Source: Acinetobacter halotolerans (GTDB lineage Bacteria > Pseudomonadota > Gammaproteobacteria > Pseudomonadales > Moraxellaceae). From it: DNA of 64,000 bases. The stretch spans positions 124,001-188,000 of the forward strand of contig NZ_SGIM01000002.1 of the NCBI RefSeq assembly GCF_004208515.1, given 5' to 3'. The notes below the pieces were generated by a model. That model saw only the letters and a list, made by a program, of their open reading frames with translations. It had not been told where the DNA came from and did not search any database. Position numbers and translations under genes: made by a program. Below are positions 25,418-34,603 of the stretch, one piece after another; the stretch's first letter is position 1; each line of letters starts with the position of its first letter.

Positions 25418-26701
25418 TTATTTTGGTGCCCAAGCAGGTTCGCGAACTTCACCTTGTTCGCTTGGTAAATTCATACGGAAACGACCATCAGTAGACATGA
25501 TCGACAATAAACCTCGATTACCTTCACGCGTCGCATAAACTACCATTTGTCCATTAGGTGAGAAGCTTGGTGATTCATCTAAACTGGTTGGGGTTAAAAT
25601 ATTGGTGATGCCTGTATTAATATCTTGAAGGGCAACTTTATAACTGCTTCCACTTGGGCGATGTACTAGAGCAAGTCTTTTACCATCGGCACTAAGTGTA
25701 CCGCGTGCATTGAAAGCACCTCTAAACGTCAAACGTTTAACGGATTTATCATCAAAAGTATAGCGATAAATTTGTGGAGAACCACCACGATCAGAAGTGA
25801 AAATGAATGATTTTCCATCTGGTGCATAGCGTGCTTCCGTGTCAATCGCAGTGTCGTTGGTCATGCGTTGTACTTGACGTGTATTCAGATTCATTTGATA
25901 GATTTCTGGATTGCCATGCATAGAAGCAGTGAAGAGCATGGATCGACCATCTGGAGAGAAGCTAGGTGCTCCATTTAGCCCTCTAAAGCTTGCTAAAACT
26001 TCACGTTGGCCTGTCGCTAAATCTTGAAGGTAAATCGCAGGACGTTTGGTTTCAAAGGAAACATAGGCAATTTTTTTAGCGTCAGGTGACCACGTTGGTG
26101 AAAGAATTGGATCACGTGATGCTAATACTGTTTTAGGTTGCTCACCATCGGTATCTGCAACTTGCAAGGTATAGCGTTGAGCAGGAGTTGCTTGGTTACG
26201 TAACACATAGGCAATGCGCCCACTAAAATCTCCAGCAATACCTGTCAATGCTTGATAGATAGCATCACTGATCATGTGTCCTGCTTGGCGAACACGACCT
26301 GCTGGTACAGTTAAAACCTCATTGAGTAAGTATTGTTGTTTCTGTACATCATAGAGTTGATAGTGAATTTCAAAGGTATTGGCATTAATGGCTTTGCTTT
26401 GACCAACAACGACGTATGGAACGCCAGCATTTTGCCAATCACCAGCCTGAATCTGATTCATACTTGCTGTTGCTGGCAGATTTTTTGAGGCGCTGGTAAA
26501 GCGACCAGAACGGTTTAAATCATTTTCAACAATAGGGTAGATCGCAGAATCATTTGTAAATGGCACGATTGCGATTTTAGGTGCTTTTTCGGGCGCTTTT
26601 GCAATTTCAAAATAAAGCTGGGCAAAAGTAGTTGTAGGTATAACTACACTTATAGCAGTAAAAACGGCTAACGAGATTAAATGTTTGCGAGTCTTTTCCA
26701 T
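25418..26701 (-). CDS. tolB: Tol-Pal system protein TolB
   Basis: TolB is the periplasmic partner that TolA and Pal compete for. The 427-residue protein has a signal peptide ending TTTFAQ, an N-terminal alpha/beta domain with [10 protein letters not shown], and a six-bladed beta-propeller with repeated (S)PSFSPDG / [17 protein letters not shown] / [11 protein letters not shown] units. Length agrees with E. coli (430). The start at 26701 gives a normal signal peptide; an ATG at 26725 has no proper ribosome binding site spacing, but neither site is strong. It sits between tolA and pal. Confidence 0.94.
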   Translation of the reverse strand: MEKTRKHLISLAVFTAISVVIPTTTFAQLYFEIAKAPEKAPKIAIVPFTNDSAIYPIVENDLNRSGRFTSASKNLPATASMNQIQAGDWQNAGVPYVVVGQSKAINANTFEIHYQLYDVQKQQYLLNEVLTVPAGRVRQAGHMISDAIYQALTGIAGDFSGRIAYVLRNQATPAQRYTLQVADTDGEQPKTVLASRDPILSPTWSPDAKKIAYVSFETKRPAIYLQDLATGQREVLASFRGLNGAPSFSPDGRSMLFTASMHGNPEIYQMNLNTRQVQRMTNDTAIDTEARYAPDGKSFIFTSDRGGSPQIYRYTFDDKSVKRLTFRGAFNARGTLSADGKRLALVHRPSGSSYKVALQDINTGITNILTPTSLDESPSFSPNGQMVVYATREGNRGLLSIMSTDGRFRMNLPSEQGEVREPAWAPK

Positions 26702-26804
26702 AGTTAAATTTACTTGCGTTTGCATTCCTGAGTTTGTAGATTTTTTATCATAGTTACATGCTTTACGCTATTAAAAGCATGTAACTAATCGCTTATCATT
26801 TCTA

Positions 26805-27974
26805 TTATTTAGCAATAAATGTAGGGTTTGCTATTCTTGCTTGACGACGAGCGTCAGGATCTTCAGGCATAGGGTATGGAGCAGCAGCATCAATTGCCGC
26901 TAAAATACTAGCATCCAACGCTTCATCACCACTCGATCTTGTAATTACTTTTGATAAGACCGCACCAGAATCTGAAAGAGTAAATCTCACAGTTACTCGT
27001 TTTCCCGAAGTACCTTGAGGGACTCTCCAAGCCCTTTCTATTTTATTTGAAAAATCTCTGATAGCTGTTGAAGCAATGCGTCTAGATTCAGCTTTTTTCT
27101 GTGCGGCTTCTTGTTCAGCTTGTTTTGCAGCAGCGGCTTTCGCATCTGCATCGGCTTTTGCCTTGGCATCTGCATCGGCTTTCGCCTTGGCATCTGCATC
27201 AGCTTTACGTTTCGCGTCTGCATCAGCTTTGCGTTTCGCGTCTGCATCAGCTTTTGCCTTAGCGTCTGCGTCAGCTTTTGCCTTCGCGTCTGCGTCAGCT
27301 TTACGTTTCGCGTCTGCATCAGCTTTTGCCTTAGCGTCTGCGTCAGCTTTGCGTTTCGCGTCTGCATCAGCTTTTGCCTTAGCGTCTGCGTCAGCTTTAC
27401 GTTTAGCATCCGCATCAGCTTTACGTTTCGCGTCTGCATCAGCTTTTGCCTTAGCATCTGCATCAGCTTTGCGTTTCGCGTCTGCATCAGCTTTTGCCTT
27501 AGCGTCTGCGTCAGCTTTACGTTTAGCATCTGCATCAGCTTTTGCCTTCGCGTCTGTGTCAGCTTTACGTTTGGCTTCCGCATCGGCTTGTTTAGCTTTG
27601 ATTGCCTCATCAGCCTGACGTTTTTGTTCTGCCAATTTAGCTTGTTGCGCTTGTTCAGCTTTTTGCTTTTCAGCAGCAAGCTGTTGTTCATTCGGTTGAG
27701 AAGGTGTTGCAGGTAAATTTTGTGGCAATGTATCGTCGACGATAGGACCTTGAATTTCTGTAGCTTGGTTCTCAGCTGTAGTTTCAGAGTCTATTTGTTT
27801 TGGTAGGTCTTCGGGTTTCACCAAAGTTGTAGTCAACTTTTTAGGTTGCTCAAGTGGTTTGCTCATACCCAAATACAATAAGCCAACAATAGCCACGACA
27901 TGAACACCAAGTGTAAAACCCAGTGCAATCGCATTTTGTTTTTGTTGATAAGGTGGCTTTTGAAATTTTTTCAT
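26805..27974 (-). CDS. tolA: Tol-Pal system protein TolA
   Basis: TolA spans the periplasm and links the inner membrane TolQR motor to TolB and Pal. The 389-residue protein has one membrane helix (about 18-38), a long helical domain and a C-terminal globular domain with IERAWRVPQGTSGKRVTVRF. The helical domain contains about 17 near-perfect octapeptides of the form (A/R)KADADAK, continuous over about 135 residues, predicted to form one long charged helix. The DNA under it is a 24-bp tandem repeat, so length could vary between strains. It starts 3 bases after the tolR stop. Confidence 0.94.
   Translation of the reverse strand: MKKFQKPPYQQKQNAIALGFTLGVHVVAIVGLLYLGMSKPLEQPKKLTTTLVKPEDLPKQIDSETTAENQATEIQGPIVDDTLPQNLPATPSQPNEQQLAAEKQKAEQAQQAKLAEQKRQADEAIKAKQADAEAKRKADTDAKAKADADAKRKADADAKAKADADAKRKADADAKAKADADAKRKADADAKRKADADAKAKADADAKRKADADAKAKADADAKRKADADAKAKADADAKAKADADAKRKADADAKRKADADAKAKADADAKAKADADAKAAAAKQAEQEAAQKKAESRRIASTAIRDFSNKIERAWRVPQGTSGKRVTVRFTLSDSGAVLSKVITRSSGDEALDASILAAIDAAAPYPMPEDPDARRQARIANPTFIAK
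27138..27572 (-). repeat. 24-bp tandem repeat array inside tolA
   Basis: About 18 copies of a 24-bp unit code for AKADADAK or RKADADAK. Copies differ mainly at third codon positions (GCA/GCG/GCC, GAT/GAC) and at the Ala/Arg position, giving irregular A and R order. Long open frames in other phases across this region are a by-product of the repeat. Confidence 0.92.
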
Positions 27975-27977
27975 AGC

Positions 27978-28430
27978 TTATTTTAACGGCTCTGTCAGTA
28001 AGCCCACTTGGGTTAAACCTGCATCTTGTAAACTTGCCATGAGTTCAATGACATCCCCATAAGGACGTGTTTTATGACCACTGACTAAGACGGTAAGCAT
28101 TTTATTTTCTTGCTCAGCTTTTGTTTGAGCAGCACTCAAAACTTGCTCTAGCTCTGCTAAAGTTACTGGTTGATCATCTTTATGATCTTGAAATTGCAAA
28201 TATATATTGCCATTTTCTCCCAGTGTGACCATTGCAGGCATATCTTTGGATTCGATAGGAGGGGTGTTTGCTTGAGGCAAGTCAACTTTAATGCCACTAG
28301 TGATCATGGGTGCTGTGACCATAAAAATAACCAACAGCACTAACATGACATCAATATATGGAACGACATTCATATCACTTTTCAGTGGTTTTTTGATGCG
28401 CTCAAAACGTCCAGATCGTTGAATCGCCAT
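27978..28430 (-). CDS. tolR: Biopolymer transport protein TolR (ExbD family)
   Basis: TolR couples the proton motive force with TolQ in the Tol-Pal system. The 150-residue protein has a short cytoplasmic start, one membrane helix (about 24-44) with the essential aspartate in NVVPYIDVMLVLLVIFMV, and a periplasmic domain ending in the VGLLTEP motif. The start overlaps the tolQ stop (TAATG), and tolA follows after 3 bases. The operon places it as TolR rather than ExbD. Confidence 0.95.
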   Translation of the reverse strand: MAIQRSGRFERIKKPLKSDMNVVPYIDVMLVLLVIFMVTAPMITSGIKVDLPQANTPPIESKDMPAMVTLGENGNIYLQFQDHKDDQPVTLAELEQVLSAAQTKAEQENKMLTVLVSGHKTRPYGDVIELMASLQDAGLTQVGLLTEPLK

Positions 28431-29128
28431 TATGCATCTTCCTGAGTCGTTCCAATAGATTGGCGTTGTAACAGGGCAACCATTTCTTCTGCAAATAAAG
28501 CACGATCTGTATAAATTGCTTCGCCTTTAGCAGTAAAGTGGTTAAATGCAAGTACAGCAGGGATCGCAGCAAATAAACCAATTGCTGTTGCAATGAGTGC
28601 TTCTGCAATACCTGGTGCAACGGTTGCTAAAGTCACTTGATCGACTGCGGCTAGACCAATAAAAGCATTCATGATCCCCCATACAGTACCAAATAAACCT
28701 ATATATGGCGCAACAGAACCGATACTTGCCAGCACGCCTAAACTTTGCTCTAAGTGACCTTGTTCACGACTTAAACCGACACGAAGGATTCGCTCGGTTC
28801 CATCAATGGTTTGTGTGGTATCTGCTTTACGTTTTTTTAGTTTAAAAAACTCAGCTAAACCTTGATAAAAAATATCTTCCAAACCATGACGTTTAGAGTT
28901 GAGTTGGGCATTGTTATAAAGCGTATTTAACTCGGCACCTGACCAAAACATTTTTTGAAAATGTTCATCAGCTTGTCCTGTTTTTTTATAACTCATATGT
29001 AATTTAGCAATTACATACCAGCTATAAATAGAAGCAAATAACAAGATCAGCATGACCAGTTGTACAACAGGGCTTGCTTGTAAAATAAGGTCGGAAATAT
29101 GCATTGAAGAGTCTAAATTAGTTGCCAT
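28430..29128 (-). CDS. tolQ: Tol-Pal system proton channel protein TolQ
   Basis: TolQ forms the pentameric inner membrane stator with TolR. The 232-residue protein has three membrane helices (about 18-40, 135-160 and 170-195). The third contains the family pattern GIAEALIATAIGLFAAIPAVLAFN, and the second GLFGTVWGIMNAF. The start at 29128 is 18 bases after the ybgC stop. It is second in the ybgC-tolQRAB-pal operon. Confidence 0.95.
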   Translation of the reverse strand: MATNLDSSMHISDLILQASPVVQLVMLILLFASIYSWYVIAKLHMSYKKTGQADEHFQKMFWSGAELNTLYNNAQLNSKRHGLEDIFYQGLAEFFKLKKRKADTTQTIDGTERILRVGLSREQGHLEQSLGVLASIGSVAPYIGLFGTVWGIMNAFIGLAAVDQVTLATVAPGIAEALIATAIGLFAAIPAVLAFNHFTAKGEAIYTDRALFAEEMVALLQRQSIGTTQEDA

Positions 29129-29146
29129 AAGTTCAGTGCCAAAAGT

Positions 29147-29560
29147 TTATTTTTCGTCCTGTGCTAATTCTTTTTGAATCAGATCACGAATTTCTACGGG
29201 CAGTCTACGCGGCATTAACTCTTTGTTGAGACATGCCAACACAACCTCACCCGAAGCCAGCAAGATTTCACCACGATAAATATTTTGTTGCAACACAAAA
29301 GATGCTGCTTTACACGAAATAACACGTGCTGTAACGGTAATCAAATCATCCATTAATATAGGGCGTACATATTTGACCTGAATTTGATGTACTACGAAGT
29401 TGTAATCTTGTTGATGCCAGTAATGATCTACGCCTGCTGCGCGTAACCATTCAGTACGGGCCCGCTCCATAAAACGGATATGATTGGCATGGTAAACAAT
29501 ACCGCCTGCGTCAGTGTCTTCGATATATACACGGATATTGAATTCGAAATGATTTGCCAT
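29147..29560 (-). CDS. ybgC: Tol-Pal associated acyl-CoA thioesterase YbgC
   Basis: YbgC is a hotdog-fold thioesterase for short-chain acyl-CoA and acyl-ACP that associates with the inner membrane. The 137-residue protein has the catalytic motif of the 4-hydroxybenzoyl-CoA thioesterase type in YIEDTDAGGIVYHANHIRFMERARTEW (Asp at about 16, with Tyr and His following). It is the first gene of the tol-pal operon, as in E. coli. Its precise role in envelope function is not settled. Confidence 0.94.
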   Translation of the reverse strand: MANHFEFNIRVYIEDTDAGGIVYHANHIRFMERARTEWLRAAGVDHYWHQQDYNFVVHQIQVKYVRPILMDDLITVTARVISCKAASFVLQQNIYRGEILLASGEVVLACLNKELMPRRLPVEIRDLIQKELAQDEK

Positions 29561-29660
29561 GTCCTTTAACCTATTTCAGTATGTTTCGGGCGATGGTGGA
29601 ATGATAGGGTTTCGAGATAGCGATGGAAATAGTAATAAATAACATATTGGTGACAGAGGG

Positions 29661-29690
29661 GAAAAATAAAGCCCTGTGAAAGGGCTTTGA
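29661..29690 (-). terminator. Intrinsic terminator of the orphan lipoprotein gene
   Basis: On the minus strand AAAGCCCT / AGGGCTTT stem, GTGA-type loop, then TTTATTTTTC. It comes directly after the stop codon at 29696. Confidence 0.85.
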
Positions 29691-29695
29691 TTGAC

Positions 29696-30625
29696 TTAGT
29701 TTAATTCATTCCAGTCTAGTGTCTTAGGAAAGCTTTGAACTGAACTTCCATTAGTATATGCACGAATGAGAGCTTTACCATCACTTGTATTGTTAATACC
29801 AATGTAGTTTCTAAGATTTGAGCTATCCTCTATGAAAATCTCAGCAAAGTATGGATAACCATCAGTCTCATTTTCAGTATTTCCAAATCTAAGTTTACTT
29901 TCAAAATTCACAGAGAACCATTTACCGCCAATACTGGCCACTAAGTTCCCTTCTGCCGACGTTATCATTGGTACAGAGTCAGATCCTGATTGATAAAAAC
30001 GGTAATTATTTAGGACATATTGTGCTTTGAAATCTCTATTTGACCATTGAAACTCCATCTTAGGAATATCATATTGCGTTGGAATCTCATTCCAAACTAA
30101 TGGGATAATGGCTTTCCCATTGTAATTAAATATTTGATTACTGATTTCTAATTTTAAATTATTTAAATTCAGTTCTCTTTTTATGACCCCAAACTCTGTA
30201 TGATCTTGTTTGTGTTGAGCAGAAATTACACCAGTAAATACGATAGAGGATCTAAAGGCTGGATGTGTTACACCGTTTGCTGTGTATTGAAGCCCCTGAC
30301 ATTTATTCAAAGTAACACTGTCACTTTTTCTTGTCACTGTTCCTTGTCGATTCATGCAGGTTACTCGATAACCATCATTTGTCGTCTGTTGCACAAAAGT
30401 ATAGATATCATTAGCAATAGCTATAGGGTTGATGAGTTGGTTATTGGTTTTCTTTGATAAATTAAAAACAGTCTCATAAATTAATTCGACCTCTTCTGGC
30501 TTGGTATAATTTACCTTTTCTTTGCTTTGAAATGAGTCGCTGTTATTTGAGCCATCACTTCCACCCCCGCATGCTGTAAGTAATAATGTACTACCACAGA
30601 AGATCGTTAAAAGTTTATTTTTCAT
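29696..30625 (-). CDS. Hypothetical lipoprotein
   Basis: The 309-residue protein has a lipoprotein signal peptide (MKNKLLTIFCGSTLLLTAC, Cys19) followed by a glycine/serine linker, GGGSDGSNNSDS. The mature part has two cysteines about 18 residues apart (VTCMNRQ and NKCQGL) that could form a disulfide. Many short hydrophobic-alternating segments suggest a beta-rich fold. AGGG lies 5 bases before the ATG at 30625. It stands alone: a terminator follows and about 170 bases precede it. I recognise no family. The protein is expected in the outer membrane or periplasm. Confidence 0.75.
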   Translation of the reverse strand: MKNKLLTIFCGSTLLLTACGGGSDGSNNSDSFQSKEKVNYTKPEEVELIYETVFNLSKKTNNQLINPIAIANDIYTFVQQTTNDGYRVTCMNRQGTVTRKSDSVTLNKCQGLQYTANGVTHPAFRSSIVFTGVISAQHKQDHTEFGVIKRELNLNNLKLEISNQIFNYNGKAIIPLVWNEIPTQYDIPKMEFQWSNRDFKAQYVLNNYRFYQSGSDSVPMITSAEGNLVASIGGKWFSVNFESKLRFGNTENETDGYPYFAEIFIEDSSNLRNYIGINNTSDGKALIRAYTNGSSVQSFPKTLDWNELN

Positions 30626-30793
30626 TTTTACCCTAAACAAATTAATAAAGTGATCAAAAGACTTCTTTCATTATTATTTATACCTTTTTATATTTCTCCC
30701 ATCGAGAGAAAAAGGATTTATGAAAGAAGTCTAAAATAGTCTATATATTATATTAATCACTTTATTATAAGAAGAATTTTATTGATTTTTATC

Positions 30794-31789
30794 TTATTCA
30801 GGCGGTGTCAAACCAAACTGTAAATATGCCATATTGGTTGCAATACGACCACGTGCGGTTCGCATCACATAACCTTGTTGGATTAAATAAGGCTCAATTA
30901 CATCTTCCAATGTTCCACTATCTTCTGCCATTGCTGCGGCTAAGGCCTCAACACCAGTCGGTCGTCCTTCAAAACGTTCTAAAAGCATAGATAAATAACG
31001 GCGATCTAAAGTATCTAAACCATCTTTATCGACATTGAGCATATCCAAAGCGCGTTGAGCCATGTCTTGCGTTACTTCACCATTGCCTTTGACTTGGGCA
31101 TAGTCACGGACACGACGTAATAAGCGATTGGCAATACGTGGTGTGCCACGCGCACGACGAGCAATTTCCGTTGAACCTTCTTTAGTTATCGGCACATCCA
31201 TCAGGTTGGCAGAGCGTGTGACAATATGAGTGAGATCCGCGACCGAATAAAATTCTAAACGTTGCACAATACCGAAGCGGTCACGTAAAGGCGAGGTGAG
31301 TAGACCTGCACGTGTTGTTGCAGCGACCAAAGTGAATGGGGGGAGGTCTAATTTAATTGAGCGAGCAGCAGGACCTTCACCAATCATAATATCCAGTTGG
31401 TAGTCTTCCATCGCTGGATAAAGAATTTCTTCAATCACTGGAGATAGACGATGAATTTCGTCAATAAATAAAACGTCACCTTCTTCAAGATTGGTCAGCA
31501 TCGCGGCCAAATCTCCTGCACGTTCCAATACAGGCCCAGAGGTTGACTTTAAATTACCACCCATTTCACGTGCGATAATATTTGCGAGTGTAGTTTTCCC
31601 CAATCCTGGTGGACCGAAAATCAAGGTGTGGTCTAAGGCTTCACCCCGTCCACGAGCAGCCCCAATAAAGATTTCCATTTGCTCGCGTACCACAGGCTGA
31701 CCAATATAGTCTGCGAGTGAAGTTGGACGGATGGCACGATCAAAGTGATCTTCAGGTTTTTCAGAACCACTGATTAAACGGTCTTGCAT
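30794..31789 (-). CDS. ruvB: Holliday junction branch migration helicase RuvB
   Basis: RuvB is the AAA+ motor that drives branch migration with RuvA. The 331-residue protein has Walker [12 protein letters not shown] at about 60-70, Walker [11 protein letters not shown], sensor VAATTRAG and the arginine-finger segment [14 protein letters not shown]. The C-terminal winged helix has [15 protein letters not shown] and FGLTPP ends. It follows ruvA after 18 bases. ruvC is not nearby, so this is a ruvAB unit. Confidence 0.97.
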   Translation of the reverse strand: MQDRLISGSEKPEDHFDRAIRPTSLADYIGQPVVREQMEIFIGAARGRGEALDHTLIFGPPGLGKTTLANIIAREMGGNLKSTSGPVLERAGDLAAMLTNLEEGDVLFIDEIHRLSPVIEEILYPAMEDYQLDIMIGEGPAARSIKLDLPPFTLVAATTRAGLLTSPLRDRFGIVQRLEFYSVADLTHIVTRSANLMDVPITKEGSTEIARRARGTPRIANRLLRRVRDYAQVKGNGEVTQDMAQRALDMLNVDKDGLDTLDRRYLSMLLERFEGRPTGVEALAAAMAEDSGTLEDVIEPYLIQQGYVMRTARGRIATNMAYLQFGLTPPE

Positions 31790-31807
31790 AATTGATTCGG
31801 TCTATCT

Positions 31808-32410
31808 TTATTTATTTAATGATTTAAGTGCAGCACGGATGATATCACTCGCTTCGGTAAATTCGGCTTTAACGGATTGAATCAGTTTTTGAGCTTCAAG
31901 TGGTTTATAGCCTAATGATTGTAAAGCAGCTTCAGCTTCAGCAACAGCAGAGTTTCCAGTGAATTGTATTTGAGTTGATGCTGAGTTATTCGAAGTCGTA
32001 TGAGTTGAAAATGCTTTGAAACGATCACGTAGTTCAATCATCAAGCGTTCAGCGGTCTTCGCGCCGACACCAGGGACTTTCACCAATGTTTTGACATCAC
32101 CATTTTCAACGGTATGTATCAGCATATCCACGCTCAATGTTGAAAGAATACCGAGCGCCATTTTAGGGCCAACGCCATTGACTTTAAGTAAGGTGCGAAA
32201 AATGGTTTTTTCATTGGTATCAATAAAACCATAGAGTTGTTGTGCATCTTCACGGACAACCAAATGCGTCCATAAAGTCACTTTCTGTCCTTTTTGTAAT
32301 TGGCAAAATGTTGAAAGAGGGGTATCTATTTCATAGCCGACACCATTTACATTCAGTAATACAGTTGGGGCTTCTAAGGCAAACACTTCGCCAATTAAAC
32401 ATCCGATCAT
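31808..32410 (-). CDS. ruvA: Holliday junction branch migration protein RuvA
   Basis: RuvA binds the Holliday junction as a tetramer and recruits RuvB. The 200-residue protein begins MIGCLIGEVFALEAPTVLL, the OB-fold start of the family, and has two helix-hairpin-helix motifs (LKVNGVGPKMALGIL and LVKVPGVGAKTAERLM). The C-terminal domain III, which binds RuvB, ends at SDIIRAALKSL. It is upstream of ruvB with 18 bases between. The 107-residue unknown gene and dgt lie before it on the same strand. Confidence 0.96.
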   Translation of the reverse strand: MIGCLIGEVFALEAPTVLLNVNGVGYEIDTPLSTFCQLQKGQKVTLWTHLVVREDAQQLYGFIDTNEKTIFRTLLKVNGVGPKMALGILSTLSVDMLIHTVENGDVKTLVKVPGVGAKTAERLMIELRDRFKAFSTHTTSNNSASTQIQFTGNSAVAEAEAALQSLGYKPLEAQKLIQSVKAEFTEASDIIRAALKSLNK

Positions 32411-32517
32411 GAGGTATATTTCACTACTTTATAAATGATTGCAGTTGTAGGGTAAAAGCAAAAAAGGTTTCTTACTTAATCTAGATAATGCGGTATTGTG
32501 TGCTTGAACAGCATTCT

Positions 32518-32841
32518 TTACTCATCAATGACATCAAGAACTTTTGGGTTATGGCTATATATTTGAATTAAAGCACGAACAAGCTTGTTGTAATCTTTAA
32601 ATCTAATATCAAAATAAAAGTGCTCTAGCGTATAATCCGATTTTACTAAATGGATACCATCACGCATAAGTGCAATTTCAGCTATGTGATTGTAGCCACC
32701 ATTACTTTGGTTATTAAACTCGAAATACACTTTACTACATTCATTACCATCAAGTTCTTTCTGCCATAGTAAATATTCTGAATCAGATAGAAACATACTT
32801 ACAGTCAAAACTCTATTTTCTACTGATTCGCTATATTTCAT
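32518..32841 (-). CDS. Hypothetical protein, 107 residues
   Basis: This small soluble protein has no signal peptide: MKYSESVENRVLTVSMFLSD..., later MRDGIHLVKSDYTLEHFYFD and a C-terminal helix ending NPKVLDVIDE. Size, acidity and absence of motifs resemble small immunity or antitoxin-like proteins, but no such family can be named. It lies between dgt (25 bases before) and ruvA (107 bases after) on the same strand. This position between two housekeeping genes suggests an inserted gene. I do not recognise its function. Confidence 0.65.
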   Translation of the reverse strand: MKYSESVENRVLTVSMFLSDSEYLLWQKELDGNECSKVYFEFNNQSNGGYNHIAEIALMRDGIHLVKSDYTLEHFYFDIRFKDYNKLVRALIQIYSHNPKVLDVIDE

Positions 32842-32866
32842 AATCTAAAAGCTCGATCTTACATCA

Positions 32867-34207
32867 CTAAAAGAAACCTATTTTATTGCCTTTCAGCTCC
32901 TGTGCCAAACTATAGGCTTGGTGGTCAGAGAACTTACTAATAATATCTAAGACTTGCATAATATTTTGATAATGATTGCTTTGGAAGTTTGCCCCAGAGT
33001 GCTGCAAAATCGAAAGCAAACGCTGTTCTTTAAAACTTAAGCTCTTATGTGGCATGGTCAATGGAACAAAAGCATCTAAAATTGTTTGTAAGCTTTGATG
33101 CGCAATAATTTCCAAACCTGATTTTTGTGGATGTTCAAAGATTCGATCTCGGGCAAGATTTTTTGCAGTTTGAATGCCTGCTTCAATATCAGGTGAGCAG
33201 TATTGTAAAAGACTACCTTTGAGCTGACCTGTCAAGATTTCATAATGATGCTTGGCAAATGCTGAACTGACTTCTTCGACGAGACGCTTCATGACACGTC
33301 CACGCAAAGCTGCGATTTTTTGTTGCCATGTGGTGTGGGGTAAAAACAGCTCTTCGGGACGACCAAAGTCGGCGATTAAATTCAGAAATATGGGTTCGAC
33401 TTCATCATAGTCCAACATATTTAAAATAATGCCATCCTCTAAATCAATCAGCGCATAGCAGATGTCATCTGCTGCCTCTAATAAATAAGTCAATGGATGA
33501 CGACAATAATGATATTCACCGAGTTGGATTAATCCTAGTTGTTCAGCAAGCTGTTTTAAAATTTCTTTTTCAGATTGATAACAACCAAACTTTGCTCTTT
33601 GGTGAGATGGAATATCGCCTTGTGCTTCAATAGTTTTGGATAACCACGGATATTTGAGATAAGCGCCTAAAGTGGCACAAGTGAGGCGCATGCCACCATC
33701 GTCAGGATGATAATCAATACGACTCAATAAGCGAAGACCTTGAGCATTACCTTCGAATTGACGTACATCGGCGGCTTCTTCTGGAGTCAATTTTGTAAGA
33801 AAGTCTCGATGTGATGCATCATCAAACCATTCTCGAATAGCATATTCGCCCGCATGCCCAAAAGGTGGGTTGCCAATATCATGGGCGAGACAGGCTGCTT
33901 GAATAATTGCACCCACATCTGCAGGTGAAATCCAAACGGGTAATTCATCTTTAATCTTTTCCGCAGCGAGCATGCCTAAAGAGCGTCCGATACAAGACAC
34001 TTCCAGCGAATGGGTTAAACGAGTATGGATACCATCATGTTGGGTAAGCGGATGAACCTGTGTTTTTCTATTCAGTTGACGAAAGCTTTGGGAAAATATA
34101 ATTCTGTCATAATCTTTATGAAATGGACTTCGGGCCAATTCTGAACTGCTTTTTTTACTACCTAAACGAATTGCAGAAAGCAATTCCAACCAACGCATTT
34201 GTTCCAT
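32867..34207 (-). CDS. dgt: dGTPase-like HD-domain dNTP triphosphohydrolase
   Basis: The family hydrolyses dNTPs to deoxynucleosides and triphosphate, helping control the dNTP pool. The 446-residue protein has the HD metal site: RLTHSLEVSCIGRS near residues 62-75, CLAHDIGNPPFGHAGE near 108-123 and a later DDICYALIDLEDG with the second Asp. The N-terminal DYDRIIFSQSFRQLNRKTQV is also typical. The ATG at 34207 is used; one at 34198 is equally possible. Substrate choice (dGTP or any dNTP) cannot be told. It may head a unit with the 107-residue gene and ruvAB. Confidence 0.88.
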   Translation of the reverse strand: MEQMRWLELLSAIRLGSKKSSSELARSPFHKDYDRIIFSQSFRQLNRKTQVHPLTQHDGIHTRLTHSLEVSCIGRSLGMLAAEKIKDELPVWISPADVGAIIQAACLAHDIGNPPFGHAGEYAIREWFDDASHRDFLTKLTPEEAADVRQFEGNAQGLRLLSRIDYHPDDGGMRLTCATLGAYLKYPWLSKTIEAQGDIPSHQRAKFGCYQSEKEILKQLAEQLGLIQLGEYHYCRHPLTYLLEAADDICYALIDLEDGIILNMLDYDEVEPIFLNLIADFGRPEELFLPHTTWQQKIAALRGRVMKRLVEEVSSAFAKHHYEILTGQLKGSLLQYCSPDIEAGIQTAKNLARDRIFEHPQKSGLEIIAHQSLQTILDAFVPLTMPHKSLSFKEQRLLSILQHSGANFQSNHYQNIMQVLDIISKFSDHQAYSLAQELKGNKIGFF

Positions 34208-34603
34208 GTATCATGATTCACTATCAATTCACGATCATCATGCCAAAAAAAATATCAAAGCACTAGGGTGGAGCGACATAAGTTGTCTTAGATTAGTCTG
34301 CGTCAAAAATGTCGAGATGAATAGAAATATAATTTATTGTGATAAACGCTTATCTAAACTAGAAATTATTAAAAAAGATGCAGTAAAAATAAGTGATATT
34401 GATTGTTTTACAAACTAAAAGAATTGTTACGAATACAGTCACAGTCATAAGGCTAAAAGGAATTCGCTAATTTACAGCAGAAAACTCTAGTTTTTAAGAT
34501 GGATATGGCTAGCTGAAAAGAGCCTTTCACAGTAGAATATGCGCTCTTTCATAAGTCACATTGCGGTAGGTCTGTTCGATCTGCCCGTGGAGCCAAAGTC
34601 AAC
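34208..34603. other. Intergenic region between dgt and purL
   Basis: The divergent 396-base gap must contain the promoters of dgt and purL. It is AT-rich in the first 220 bases. A 70-codon frame at 34206-34418 overlaps the dgt start, has no ribosome binding site and an unnatural composition, so I do not call it a gene. I see no riboswitch, hairpin or repeat I can support. Confidence 0.4.

Noticed and set aside
27138..27572. Repeat array considered as a CRISPR.
   Set aside because: Units follow one another without spacers and lie within the coding frame of tolA.
27038..27716. Three long open frames (both strands) rich in Ala/Ser, Arg/Met or Cys/Phe across the tolA repeat.
   Set aside because: They are phase-shifted readings of the 24-bp tolA repeat. 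Tandem repeats with a length divisible by three keep all frames open. Composition is unnatural.
29571..29695. Search for a tRNA or small RNA between ybgC and the lipoprotein gene.
   Set aside because: No cloverleaf or other RNA pattern was found, only a terminator hairpin.
34206..34418. 70-codon frame upstream of purL.
   Set aside because: It overlaps the dgt start, has no ribosome binding site, and its sequence shows no signal, helix pattern or motif.
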